Below are positions 25,492 to 34,103 of a stretch of 64,000 bases of DNA, in pieces. The translations under genes were made by a program, and so were the position numbers. The notes below the pieces were generated by a model. It saw only the letters and a list, made by a program, of their open reading frames with translations. It did no database searches and was not told the origin of the DNA. The DNA comes from Paenibacillus sp. FJAT-26967 (GTDB taxonomy: Bacteria > Bacillota > Bacilli > Paenibacillales > NBRC-103111). The stretch's first letter is position 1; every line of letters starts with the position of its first letter. The DNA is taken from NCBI RefSeq assembly GCF_001541095.1, contig NZ_LMXH01000001.1, forward strand, positions 1,004,048 to 1,068,047, in the 5' to 3' direction.

Positions 25492-26454
25492 ATGCCAAAA
25501 AATGATAATATGCTAACAATTCTATGGATGTTGAATTCGGGAGAGAAATTGACTGCAAAGCAAATATCGGAAAAGTTAGAGATAAATATAAGAACCGTTT
25601 ATCGGTATATGGATGCACTATGTGCCAGTGGCGTCCCTATCATATCCGACACAGGGCACAATGGCGGGTATAGCTTGCTGCACAATTTTATCAAATCTCC
25701 TCTGCTATTTAGTATGGATGAAAAAAAGACACTGCTTCATGCTGCCCTATTTGCAAAAGAAGCCGGATATCCTTTGAGTGAGGCATTAGAGAATGCAACA
25801 TCCAAGTTGAAAATGTATTCGAATCAGGAGCAGGAAAGTATACTAAGTCATCATGTAGCCGGATTTGAAGTAATAAACCGCAGGGGATACCCCGCTGTTC
25901 AGCCGGTATTGCAAGAATTAGAACACGCTGTAGCAAATGAATGTTCTGTAGAAATTTCTTATCGTAACAGTCATGAAGAGCAGTCCCCCAATAGGGTAAT
26001 AGACCCCTATGGCGTGGTTAATTGGAACAATAAGTGGTACACCATTGCATTTTGCCGCCTGCGGAATGAGATCCGCAGCTTTCGGGTAGAAAGAATTCTG
26101 AACATCACGCGCGCGCCATTCTCATTTAGGCGTCCCATTGATTTTTCAGCGCGTACTTTTTTTATGAAAAATCTGTTACCAGATGTAGGAGGTAAATCCG
26201 GATTAATTTCTGTAGTTATTGGTGGCCGGGCAGAGGCGTTGGATGATTTATGCATACATTGGTTTTTGGAGCATCATTTGCAGGAGCGGACATCAACGCA
26301 AGCCGTTTTTTTACTTGAGGAAGAATCACTGTATACATATGTTCCGTATATAATTCTTCCCTATGGAAAATCTCTTCAAGTTATGGAGCCACAGAATCTC
26401 AAGAATAAACTTGTGGCGGTTGCTTCAGAGTTAATGGAATATTATCAAGATTAA
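25492..26454 (+). CDS. WYL-domain transcriptional regulator (YafY family)
   Basis: DNA-binding regulator of 320 residues. The N-terminal HTH (LTAKQISEKLEINIRTVYRYMD) is followed by DTGHNGGYSLL and, from about residue 140, a WYL ligand-binding domain with VIDPYGVVNWNNKWYTIAFC and IRSFRVERI. The start ATG at 25492 has AGGTGAGGG eight bases before it. It is followed on the same strand by the PfpI-like gene after a 110-base gap containing a small inverted repeat (TTCACTGACA/TGTCAGTGAA at about 26459-26483), so it could regulate that gene. WYL proteins often sense nucleic acids or nucleotides and some control defence islands; here the target is unknown. Confidence 0.88.
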   Translation: MPKNDNMLTILWMLNSGEKLTAKQISEKLEINIRTVYRYMDALCASGVPIISDTGHNGGYSLLHNFIKSPLLFSMDEKKTLLHAALFAKEAGYPLSEALENATSKLKMYSNQEQESILSHHVAGFEVINRRGYPAVQPVLQELEHAVANECSVEISYRNSHEEQSPNRVIDPYGVVNWNNKWYTIAFCRLRNEIRSFRVERILNITRAPFSFRRPIDFSARTFFMKNLLPDVGGKSGLISVVIGGRAEALDDLCIHWFLEHHLQERTSTQAVFLLEEESLYTYVPYIILPYGKSLQVMEPQNLKNKLVAVASELMEYYQD

Positions 26455-26564
26455 TAACTTCACTGACATCAGTTGTCAGTGAAGTTGTTTTATTATAAGG
26501 ATAACCACTAATTAAGGATGAATGGTTGCTGTTACCTAATAAACTTTATGAGGAGCACTTAAAA

Positions 26565-27191
26565 ATGAATAATACCGTATATCTTTATGTGTTTGATACC
26601 ATGTCCGATTGGGAAATAGGTTATTTAGCCGCCGAACTGAACTCTGGAAGATACTTTAGGCAGGGGCTGGCTCCAGCAAAAATAGTCACCGTTGGGATAG
26701 AAAAGACTCCAGTAACTACAATGGGCGGATTGAAAATAATGCCTGACATTAAAGTGGATGAGTGCAGCATTAAAAGCGTAGATGCACTGATTTTACCTGG
26801 TGGCAATACATGGACAGAAGCTATTCACGTGCCCGTATTAAAAATTGCCGAGATGTGTTTAAAGGAAGGGATAGTAGTTGGAGCAATATGCGGAGCTACC
26901 TTAGGACTTGCTCAAGCAGGATTGTTAGATTCACGTTGGCACACAAGCAATGATTTGGACTACCTTAAAATGATTTGCCCTTCTTACACGGGCGAAGAAT
27001 ATTACAAAGTGGAATCGGCTGTCACCGATGGGAAATTGATCACCGCATCCGGAGTAGCTCCGTTAGAATTTTCTGTTCATGTTTTAAAAAGGCTAGATGT
27101 ATTTTCTCCAAAAACATTAGATGCTTGGTATCATCTTAATAAAACGCATGAACCTAAATATTTCTACGAGTTAATGAATTCAATCCAATGA
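26565..27191 (+). CDS. DJ-1/PfpI family protein
   Basis: 208-residue member of the class I glutamine amidotransferase-like superfamily. The nucleophile elbow reads VVGAICGATLGLAQAG with the reactive Cys near residue 108, and ALILPGGNTW supplies the oxyanion region. The start at ATG 26565 has GAGGAG eight bases upstream; a TTG further up is unsupported. Family members include deglycases, chaperones and proteases; the exact role cannot be inferred. It follows the WYL regulator, suggesting regulation by it. Confidence 0.85.
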   Translation: MNNTVYLYVFDTMSDWEIGYLAAELNSGRYFRQGLAPAKIVTVGIEKTPVTTMGGLKIMPDIKVDECSIKSVDALILPGGNTWTEAIHVPVLKIAEMCLKEGIVVGAICGATLGLAQAGLLDSRWHTSNDLDYLKMICPSYTGEEYYKVESAVTDGKLITASGVAPLEFSVHVLKRLDVFSPKTLDAWYHLNKTHEPKYFYELMNSIQ

Positions 27192-27234
27192 CATGTGTTA
27201 TGTGTTAGGTAATAATCCAAATGTGGTGCAAAGG

Positions 27235-27264
27235 AACTCAAGTTTGATTACTTGGGTTTCTTTG
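27235..27264 (+). terminator. Terminator after the PfpI-like gene
   Basis: AACTCAAG and CTTGGGTT (one G-T pair) form a stem around TTTGATTA, followed by TCTTTG, about 45 bases after the stop. The rest of the gap up to 27464 holds only another inverted repeat, TGCTCAGA/TCTGAGCA at about 27358-27389. Confidence 0.5.
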
Positions 27265-27464
27265 ATTTGCTCAATTCAAGAAATGTATTGTCGGTCTATA
27301 CTAACAATTCTGTCGAAAAGCGCTTCGGCGCAAGTGAAAACGAGGGGGACACAATACCTTGCTCAGAAGCTCAATGTGAACGTCTGAGCAGTTAGCAATC
27401 GAGAAGAAGTTGATAGTAATTATATGAGATAGACTTATGGAAACAAAGAAAAGAGGATAATTTC

Positions 27465-27944
27465 ATGACAATGAATGACGAAACCCAAGATCTACAGCAA
27501 CTACCCATCCCTGGTCCCGAGCACAGACTTCTAGAGATATTTGTCGGCAAGTGGAATACGGAAGGGGAAATTAAAGCTACTTCATCCAGCCCTGCAACCA
27601 GACTAATTGCAGTGGACACTTACGAATGGCTACCTGGGGGGTTCTTCCTTATTCACAAAGTGGATGGACACATGGGTAATGAAGTGGTCAAAACCACGGA
27701 GGTCATCGGGTATGATTCTTCGAAAAAGACGTATTTCACTCGTTCTTTCGACAATAAAGGAAACGCAGGTGCTTATCTGGCAAATCTACAAAATCGTTTC
27801 TGGACGATTAATGGTGAATTGGAACGCTTTAGGGGCGAATTCAGCAGTGATGGTAACACTTTAAAGGGAAAATGGGAATTATTAAGTGACGGTTCTAATT
27901 GGCAACCTTGGATGGATATCAAATTGACTAAAGAAAAATTGTAA
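27465..27944 (+). CDS. DUF1579 family protein
   Basis: A soluble 159-residue protein matching the DUF1579 type: HRLLEIFVGKWNTEGEI near the start, WLPGGFFLIHKVDGHMG and the repeated beta-strand pattern of a lipocalin-like barrel (IGYDSSKKTYFTRSF; SDGNTLKGKWEL). Family members have no assigned reaction; the fold suggests binding of a small hydrophobic ligand. AGAGGA lies nine bases before the ATG. It stands alone, followed after about 140 bases by a terminator hairpin. Confidence 0.8.
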   Translation: MTMNDETQDLQQLPIPGPEHRLLEIFVGKWNTEGEIKATSSSPATRLIAVDTYEWLPGGFFLIHKVDGHMGNEVVKTTEVIGYDSSKKTYFTRSFDNKGNAGAYLANLQNRFWTINGELERFRGEFSSDGNTLKGKWELLSDGSNWQPWMDIKLTKEKL

Positions 27945-28099
27945 AAAACAAAACCTCAACAGAGATCTGCAAAAGTCTTGGTTATGAGAAAATGAGTACT
28001 CCGAAGACTAAAAAAGCAACTCGTTCCTCGTCAGCCAGTGGACTGCTTTTAAGAACGCTAAGTTGGTGTATTGGCGCGTATACAGCTACGGAGCGGGCA

Positions 28100-28119
28100 T
28101 TGTCCCGCTTCTTTTTTGA
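28100..28119 (+). terminator. Terminator hairpin
   Basis: AGCGGGCATTGTCCCGCT forms a short strong stem, followed by TCTTTTTT. It is about 160 bases after the DUF1579 gene, so it is probably that gene's terminator. Confidence 0.7.
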
Positions 28120-28126
28120 TTATAAA

Positions 28127-28270
28127 TTATGAGGATTGGGGTGCTTGACCTTCACACGATCCGGAAGTGATATTAACGATACGCCCATACCTATTCTCAT
28201 TCATTAAAGGGACCGAAGCTTGAATCATTCGTAAAACACCAAAATAATTAGTCTCAAATGTTTCTCTCAT
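28127..28270 (-). pseudogene. Short-chain dehydrogenase fragment
   Basis: The minus strand reads MRETFETNYFGVLRMIQASV, then NRYGRIVNITSG, ending at a TAA at 28127. FETNYFG and GRIVNITS are the central NxxG and catalytic-serine regions of classical SDRs, but the NAD-binding N terminus and the YxxxK part are both missing. It is a 48-codon internal piece of a gene. Confidence 0.75.
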
Positions 28271-28437
28271 TATGTTGAAACTTGCTCCTGTTGGTCAGGA
28301 AAGGGGCGGTGGCAGTCGCAGACTCTGGAGAAAATAAAGAGTGAGCACGGGGATACAGCGGCCGACGAGGCAAAGGTTTTCCGGAAGATGCCGATAATGG
28401 AACCGTCCGAGTACAAGCATCTGACCGAGCAGGCAGC

Positions 28438-28600
28438 GCGTCGTTGGGTTGATCGCCGAAGGTTTGACGAACAAGGAAATCGCGGGCCGTCTGAATATCG
28501 CATCGCAGACGGCAAAATGGCATATTAAAAATTCGTAACGCAAGCTGGGTGTCAGCAATAGGATACTGCTATTGCGACGAGCCAAACTTGTTGCGCTGCT
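28438..28600 (+). pseudogene. LuxR-type regulator C-terminal remnant
   Basis: Reads RVVGLIAEGLTNKEIAGRLN, then IASQTAKWHIKNS, a TAA where Ile-Tyr is normal, and RKLGVSNRILLLRRAKL. This is a LuxR helix-turn-helix of the large MalT-like kind. The preceding SEHGDTAADEAKVFRKMP and MEPSEYKHLTEQ look like its linker, with a frame change near 28436. A second, shorter copy of the same tail is at 34104. Confidence 0.8.
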
Positions 28601-28855
28601 CATAAATGGTGCGAATCCTCTGCTTCAGCTCTTGATCCGGATCACTGTCTTTACGCTTTAGGTGAGCGTAGCAACCACTTCGGCTGACTTCCAAGTAAGC
28701 ACACAACTCTTCCAGGCGATATTTCCTCATCCATTTCCTCACAAGGTCCTTGTCATGAATCTCCAAATGCTCTGTTATTTTCTGCAGCTCCAACCTTCTT
28801 ACGCATGCAGTCTAATTGCGTCTACCTTCAATGATTCTGGATAGTGTTTAAACAT
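28569..28855 (-). mobile_element. IS3-family insertion sequence remnant
   Basis: On the minus strand an ATG at 28855 opens MFKHYPESLKVDAIRLHA, the start of an IS3-group OrfA. After a stop or frame shift it continues as ITEHLEIHDKDLVRKWMRKY and jumps directly to OrfB-like LEELCAYLEVSRSGCYAHLK and LKQRIRTIYEQRNK. The element therefore carries a frameshift, an internal deletion and loss of most of OrfB including the DDE residues. It abuts the LuxR remnant. Confidence 0.8.
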
Positions 28856-28970
28856 GAACTGTGCCCTCCCAAATACGACCGGTAACATTCCTCTGCATGT
28901 TATGAGATTCCGTGCATTGCTCATAGATGAACTTCCATTTTGAATAGCACAAATATCTTAATGTCTCTTT

Positions 28971-29549
28971 CTATACGTCATCCTCAACCCATTTCTTAGA
29001 GAAGTTTTGCAATAATTTTTTACGCGCCCGGACTAATAATTGTGCAGAAGCTTGTTCGGAAATATTAAGTTGGTGAGCGATTTCTTTATGCGATTTGTCC
29101 TCTAGGTAGTACAGCAGCAAAATATAATGATACTTTGTTTTTAAATCGTTCAAGGAGTCGTGTAATAGTCCATCACGAAGCTGCTGTTCAACTAACTCAG
29201 CTACATTTAACTCATATGAAGGTGGAAAACCATTACGGTATTGATATTTTACGATATTTGGATCCGGGAAATATCGATATTTTTTGTCTTTCTTGAACAT
29301 GTCGTAAGCGGTATTTCTAGAAACCTTCTTGATCCATGCTTTTAAATTCACGGGGTGTTGTAAGGTAGACGCTTTGGTAATTACTTTTATGAAGGCTTCT
29401 TGAACAACGTCGTCTGCTAGTTCATGGTTCTGGAACAGAATGTAAATATCTTTATAAATTAAATCCCGGAATGACTGGTAAATCAATTCTTGTGTCGAAC
29501 GATCTAGGTAATAAAAATTACATTGAAGAAAAGATAACCATTTCTCCAT
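28971..29549 (-). CDS. RNA polymerase sigma factor, ECF-like
   Basis: 192-residue sigma-70 family protein with only regions 2 and 4. Region 2 is seen as LADDVVQEAFIKVITKASTL with LKAWIKKVSRNTAYDMFKKD, and region 4 as LKTKYHYILLLYYLEDKSHKEI with LNISEQASAQLLVRARKKL. AAGGAGG lies 13 bases before the ATG at 29549, a little far. No anti-sigma gene follows it; instead it is divergent from a secreted small protein and a lipoprotein gene, which are plausible targets. Upstream AT-rich sequence (29580-29640) may hold an autoregulated promoter but no sure motif was found. Confidence 0.85.
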   Translation of the reverse strand: MEKWLSFLQCNFYYLDRSTQELIYQSFRDLIYKDIYILFQNHELADDVVQEAFIKVITKASTLQHPVNLKAWIKKVSRNTAYDMFKKDKKYRYFPDPNIVKYQYRNGFPPSYELNVAELVEQQLRDGLLHDSLNDLKTKYHYILLLYYLEDKSHKEIAHQLNISEQASAQLLVRARKKLLQNFSKKWVEDDV

Positions 29550-29840
29550 ATCAATTTAAATTACCTCCTTTATTTCCTATTGTATCAAAAAAAACAAAAT
29601 TTTGGTTAAAAATCGTCATGTTTTGTTAGTAGGATTCGTTTAGGTAGCAGATTAGTCCACTTTGATTTTGCAGGGACTAACTAAGATTTAACTCTAGATC
29701 ATGTTACTCTTTATGTTGCTCTGACAAAGATAAGCGTAGCTCACAATTAATAGGGAGGTGATAGGCTGTTTATGGTTGTTTGACGATGCTCATTCAATCT
29801 GGTGGTGTTCAAAAACCAAAAAATTCGAGGAGGAATTATT

Positions 29841-30239
29841 ATGAAATTCAGCAAAAAAGTAATTGTTGTTGGTGCAGCGGCGATGTTGAGCGTATCTTTA
29901 TTTTCAGTGTCAGCATTTGCAGACGTAAAGACTAGATCGACAAATGGATATGGAATCTTAAAAGGAACGTTAACCAGTACAGCTTACACGGCATCATTTA
30001 TTACAAATGTAACTTCAAATAATGATCAAGCCTACTTATCATACTCTTCATCGGTTCAAAATTCATCGGGTGCAACAATTGCGACGAAACCACAAACCAA
30101 TAGTTCAAGAGGAATAACAACGTTCTATGGTTCTCATGTTGGTCTTCCGGCAGGTTCCTATGCTGTTAATGGGACACATGGTGTACAAGGCGGCAACACA
30201 TATGGCGCCTATGCGGTTTATACGTATGTACGCATCTAA
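29841..30239 (+). CDS. Small secreted protein, function unknown
   Basis: 132 residues with a clear Sec signal peptide (MKFSKKVIVVGAAAMLSVSLF...SAFA, cleavage near residue 27). The mature part is about 105 residues, has no Cys, is rich in Ser, Thr, Gly and Tyr, and looks all-beta (SYAVNGTHGVQGG; GAYAVYTYV). The ATG at 29841 has GGAGGA eight bases before it; an earlier in-frame start is unlikely. Not recognised; an antimicrobial or surface-associated beta protein are options. It has its own strong terminator, so it is a single-gene unit expressed separately from the lipoprotein gene after it. Confidence 0.75.
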   Translation: MKFSKKVIVVGAAAMLSVSLFSVSAFADVKTRSTNGYGILKGTLTSTAYTASFITNVTSNNDQAYLSYSSSVQNSSGATIATKPQTNSSRGITTFYGSHVGLPAGSYAVNGTHGVQGGNTYGAYAVYTYVRI

Positions 30240-30255
30240 GCTTGATTAATAGGTA

Positions 30256-30333
30256 GAAGAAGATGCTTAGACCGTGCAGATAAAGCATTTTTCGTCTTTA
30301 TCTGCATCGGTATAAGCATCTTCTTTTTTTATT
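30256..30333 (+). terminator. Long two-part terminator hairpin
   Basis: GAAGATGCTTA, ACCG and GCAGATAAAG pair in order with CTTTATCTGC, CGGT and TAAGCATCTTC, forming an interrupted stem of about 25 bp, followed by eight T residues. It separates the secreted-protein gene from the lipoprotein gene. Confidence 0.9.
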
Positions 30334-30356
30334 TATAGAATAAGGAGAGAATTTAG

Positions 30357-31412
30357 ATGAAAAAGCTACGGGTCTTTAAAGGGGCAGTTTTCTGTATAAT
30401 TTTTACAATGGTGATAGCCGGCTGTTCTACGAATAATACGAAAAGCTTGCATTCGGAGGCTTCTCCTGGCCAAACAACTCAAACTCAGAATACATTGGAA
30501 GAGAATACAATTGTTAAGGGTAATTTGTTTCATGGTTTTTATAATCCCAAAATTGATGGAAAAGGAAAAATGCTCCCTTTACAGTACAACGGCGGTGAGT
30601 TAACGCTCGATTATTCCGTGCGAGCTTCGGGAGATGCCAAAAATGTTGGTTTTCTTATCTTTGTTGATGGAAAACCGCAGCCCTACAAATTGAATAAAAC
30701 CGCAGCTTCATATCAATATATGCATACTATACAGGTAAAAGAGGATGATCAAGATACACCATTCACATTCTTGTTTACTCCGATCATAGGGAAATCAGGG
30801 GACAATCTTCATATCAGCATTGTCAGTATGTATAATCCTTCTTTTCTTCCGGATATGAAAGAGACGACATCGTATGGAGGTTACCAAACAACGTTGGAAA
30901 CGGGCACGGAACTGATTTTTAACCAAGATACAGAAATGTTGGATATTGCTGCTCTTTCGCAACAAGAGGGATTAAGTAATGTCCACCAGTCAACGGAACC
31001 CGTGACGGAGGATTTGCTGAAGAAGCATAGTGTGATGGAGAAAGTTGATGTAGAAGCATTGGAAAAGCGTGTCTTTAGTGACTTATCTGTGAACGGTGAA
31101 ACAAAGCAAGACAATTTTAAGGTTGATAAGAGTGGAAAACTTAAAATCACATTCAAACTTTTTGGTCATCCTGAAGTAAGATACAGGAATACGTTTTATA
31201 TTAACCATAAAGCCCTGGCCAGTGAGGAAGTCAGTTCATTCGAAACCGTTTTATCTAAGGGGAATGCGGTTGTTGTGGATGCTGAAATTGAATTAGATAA
31301 GCTAGAGGATTTCAATACGTTTTATGTGGTTTCTGTACCTGTTAATGCAAATGACTTCCCGGATGATGTAATAATCGTGCAAAAGACTCCATCTCTACTA
31401 CTTTATAAGTGA
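30357..31412 (+). CDS. Lipoprotein, function unknown
   Basis: 351-residue protein with a lipoprotein signal peptide (lipobox VIAGC near residue 22) and a mature part of alternating beta-type sequence. A short Ser/Thr/Gln-rich spacer follows the cysteine. No domain is recognised; a repeated feature is the FLIFVDGKPQPY and NTFYINHKALA pair, which could be two related beta-sandwich halves. AAGGAGA precedes the ATG by nine bases. It lies behind the terminator of the secreted-protein gene, close to the divergent sigma factor, and may belong to its regulon. Confidence 0.7.
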   Translation: MKKLRVFKGAVFCIIFTMVIAGCSTNNTKSLHSEASPGQTTQTQNTLEENTIVKGNLFHGFYNPKIDGKGKMLPLQYNGGELTLDYSVRASGDAKNVGFLIFVDGKPQPYKLNKTAASYQYMHTIQVKEDDQDTPFTFLFTPIIGKSGDNLHISIVSMYNPSFLPDMKETTSYGGYQTTLETGTELIFNQDTEMLDIAALSQQEGLSNVHQSTEPVTEDLLKKHSVMEKVDVEALEKRVFSDLSVNGETKQDNFKVDKSGKLKITFKLFGHPEVRYRNTFYINHKALASEEVSSFETVLSKGNAVVVDAEIELDKLEDFNTFYVVSVPVNANDFPDDVIIVQKTPSLLLYK

Positions 31413-32157
31413 TAAGAGGTAAGTGAAGATGTTCTTCGTCATCTGGAACTGGAATTGTACGATTATGTTAATTGGCTCAACTAGCATCGTATTCATGGAA
31501 CATTAGGCTATATAACACCTGTTCAGTATCGTTAAGAAGTTCGCTCTTAAAAAGGTTTTCTGATTTACTGTTGACAATCCACTACTCGACGAAAGCCTAT
31601 AAGGAAGTCGGGAATAAGTAAACCTCCAAAGCCACCAGTAATTTATAAAGTTGATCCGGATAAAAAGTCTCCCGGCATAGCTACTTTAAAAAGTCCAATG
31701 AAGAAGAGGGAGTTAATAGAAGGTAGTAGGAGAGAGCCGAATGTTTATAAACGTTTGTAGATAATTTAACCGGATCAAAGTGTTAAATCTACGTTATGTC
31801 TAATAACAATCCGAAAGCAAAGTGTAGGTTAGTTTTGTAAAATAAGGAAATAAAATGGCGGTACTTACTATGAAAATAGTACCCTTTAACTACTATGACT
31901 TTTCTTTTGAATGGAAAAATATTAATAATATCGCAACAGCTTATTTGTTCTGACATTCTCAAGGTTTCATTAAGAATAATTTACCTTGTGAGAGGATTTT
32001 ATTTTGTAGCGGCAATCAGGCAATCATGTCCAGTTTGGCTCAGCATTCTAGCCGACGATACACAACCAGAATGCGTTATGAACCTAATAACATATTACGT
32101 TTACCCTTGGACCGAATCTTTTTTTGGAAATAAAATGAATTGATGTATTAATTAGTT
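31413..32157 (+). other. Gene-poor 745-bp stretch with an IS3 remnant and unassigned coding-like sequence
   Basis: Contains the IS3 OrfB tail at 31425. It also holds a start-less frame ending at a TAG near 31760 that reads GISKPPKPPVIYKVDPDKKS and LKSPMKKRELIEGSRREPN. That frame looks protein-like but is not recognised. From 31770 to 32157 nothing convincing is seen besides an inverted repeat GGTACT...AGTACC near 31860. Confidence 0.4.
31425..31535 (+). mobile_element. IS3-family OrfB C-terminal remnant
   Basis: Reads HLELELYDYVNWLN, TAG, HRIHGTLGYITPVQYR and TAA, the conserved end of an IS3-group transposase (normally YVxWxNxxRxHxxLGYxxPxxY), broken by one amber codon. All upstream transposase sequence is missing. 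It may be the partner piece of the remnant at 28569-28855, in inverse orientation, around the sigma factor/secreted protein/lipoprotein group. Confidence 0.75.
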
Positions 32158-32415
32158 TTATTTTTTGTTTCTCCTATCTTTTTGATAAACTAGTATTATT
32201 ATACTTGCGGCAACTAAGAAAATACCAAAAACAAATGTTGCATTGGTAATATTCCAAACATATGTCGGGACATTTAACCTAATATTATCCATTGTTATGT
32301 ATTGAGTCTTGGCATAAACGAAAGAAAACAATAGTACTTTTTCAAATCCAGCAAAAATAATCGCAAAACATCCTGTAAATAACAATACGCTACCGAGAAA
32401 AAAAATATATATCAC
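32158..32415 (-). CDS. Small membrane protein, two helices
   Basis: 85 residues with two hydrophobic segments (about 4-30 and 57-78) and a basic end. It is not recognised. The GTG start at 32415 touches an AAGGGG stretch, so spacing is poor and the true start may be later. It lies downstream of the terminator-like repeat of the next minus-strand gene, in AT-rich DNA, and may not be expressed. Confidence 0.45.
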   Translation of the reverse strand: MIYIFFLGSVLLFTGCFAIIFAGFEKVLLFSFVYAKTQYITMDNIRLNVPTYVWNITNATFVFGIFLVAASIIILVYQKDRRNKK

Positions 32416-32427
32416 CCCTTGATATTT

Positions 32428-32460
32428 GTAAGGCTTACACCTACATAGTGTAAGCCTTAC
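32428..32460 (-). terminator. Perfect 13-bp inverted repeat, terminator-like
   Basis: GTAAGGCTTACAC and GTGTAAGCCTTAC flank a 7-base loop, 12 bases after the stop of the secreted-protein gene on the minus strand. The T-run is weak, so its terminating strength is uncertain. Confidence 0.65.
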
Positions 32461-32472
32461 TTATTATACTAA

Positions 32473-33252
32473 TTAATAAGGAAATTCAATTGAATAAATT
32501 CCGTTAGCAAAGTCATTAGGAAGTTTTTCGGCGGCATTTGCAAAAACCATATTACTTGTTGACGTCGAGATCAATGTTCCATAAGTATACCATTTTGTTA
32601 CGATATTGCCTCTTGTGTATTGGATCCATGGCCTGAATGCCATATATCCAGTCTTTCCTTCAGGAATTGGCAATTGGTACGCGAGTTGTGAAGAGGTAGA
32701 GTTCCCCCAAGAGAAACCGAAATGGCCCCTAATATACTCTTTCCATCCTCCTTCTACACCTACACTAAAAGATTCTTGATAAGTCCTTTGTGACGTCGAT
32801 TGAATTTGGCAAGAACCTCCACCAACTGGACATTGAACAGAAGCGGAAACTACTTCCTTCGGACCCGTTGATTTCCAATCTAAATCTGATACATAACTAA
32901 TAATATTATAGGTTGACATTGGGGTTGCTAAACTGTTATCCTTTTCGATTAATTTTTCCTCAATAGGCGTGTGATCCTGCACTTGATTTAGCATTTGGTC
33001 CGAGTACTCTAGAATTTCTAAGTATTCTTGTAGAGGAAGCGATGTACCATCAGCTGTTATAGGACTTGAAATATACAGCCTTTGCTTCGTATCGTTGATT
33101 ACTTCTTCACCGTCTATGAATTCAATTAAATATCTCTGGTTGTCTAATGGATCAGAGTTAGAACTAGCGCTAGCAAAATTACTAGAATTACCGAATAAAC
33201 ACAACGTACTTAATAGAGTAAAAATTAGTGCTTTTGATATAATTGATTTCAT
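32473..33252 (-). CDS. Secreted protein, function unknown
   Basis: 259 residues with a Sec signal peptide (MKSIISKALIFTLLSTLCLF...FASA). The mature protein has a mainly helical N-terminal third and a beta-rich C-terminal part with one cysteine pair in VQCPVGGGSCQIQS, followed by Ser/Thr/Gly-rich strands (SFSVGVEGGW; HFGFSWGNSTSS) and the phrase LPIPEGKTGYMAFRPWIQY. That last pattern is seen in secreted beta-sheet proteins including some pore-forming toxins, but I cannot assign a family. ATAGGAGGTAAGAC before the ATG is an excellent ribosome site. Confidence 0.7.
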   Translation of the reverse strand: MKSIISKALIFTLLSTLCLFGNSSNFASASSNSDPLDNQRYLIEFIDGEEVINDTKQRLYISSPITADGTSLPLQEYLEILEYSDQMLNQVQDHTPIEEKLIEKDNSLATPMSTYNIISYVSDLDWKSTGPKEVVSASVQCPVGGGSCQIQSTSQRTYQESFSVGVEGGWKEYIRGHFGFSWGNSTSSQLAYQLPIPEGKTGYMAFRPWIQYTRGNIVTKWYTYGTLISTSTSNMVFANAAEKLPNDFANGIYSIEFPY

Positions 33253-33818
33253 GTCTTACCTCCTATATTATGGTATTTTAATACATAAACAAGATAACAT
33301 TACATTTTAAGATAGTCAACTTTTTATTTAAATTCACTAGCATTGCGTAAACTTTCGTTAGTAATTATTTTGACATAGGAACCATTAACCGGGGTGTCCA
33401 TATTTTCACAAAATAGTATAATGGACATGTGAACCGGTAAAAACGATCGCCTGACCCGCAAAGTTTACAATATCGAATCTGATCTTCGATCTCAAGGACG
33501 ATGGTGGTTTGTTAGGCTAGGTTGGAGAAGGAGCACAAACTCAGGATAGCTGTTTCGCGTTAACGCGGCCCTCAGGTAGGATCGGTGGGTGCCGTGCAAC
33601 GCTGATGTCAATGATTGGGTAGTCGGCGCTGCGGCCGATGATATCACGTGTGAATTACTACGGGAATGGTCATATTGAGGCGCCGGTCGACCTGCAAGCG
33701 TACCCGTTTGGGGAGCTATACTCAAATCGCAGGCAATGCAGGCGGCCTTATTCATCCTAAAGACTCACATTGGCTTAGGTTTTCTTTGTTTGCTAACAGC
33801 CTCCTTTCGTTACTGAAC

Positions 33819-34057
33819 AAATACATAGTACTTTTTCAGGATTAAAAGAAACTTTTCAAAAATGTGAGGTTCCGCTAGAAAGGGTTGCAAAGGTACATGT
33901 ATTCTTGAAAAACATTAAGGACTTACCTGAAATGGAGAAGGTATTTTCAGATTACTTTGCCGCAGATTCTTTTCCAGCAAGAATGACAACAACAACAGAG
34001 TTTATTGACTCCGACTGCCTTATGATGATCGATGGAGTAGCGTATACAGGCGTATAA
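33819..34057 (+). pseudogene. RidA (YjgF) family fragment
   Basis: Plus-strand frame without a start: QIHSTFSGLKETFQKCEVPL, ERVAKVHVFLKNIKDLPEM, VFSDYFAADSFPARMTT, then DCLMMIDGVAYTGV and TAA. The spacing and the PARxT motif are those of enamine/imine deaminases of the RidA type; the N-terminal third is missing. Confidence 0.78.
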
Positions 34058-34103
34058 GAAAGATTCGATGCCAAAGCATAGGCAACGTCTGTAGTGTGAC
34101 ACC

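Noticed and set aside
29755-29844. Possible type I toxin or leader peptide before the small secreted protein gene
   Set aside because: GGGAGGTGATAGG recalls the start of holin-like toxins, but the frame that follows lacks a hydrophobic segment and stops or shifts at once. At best a remnant.
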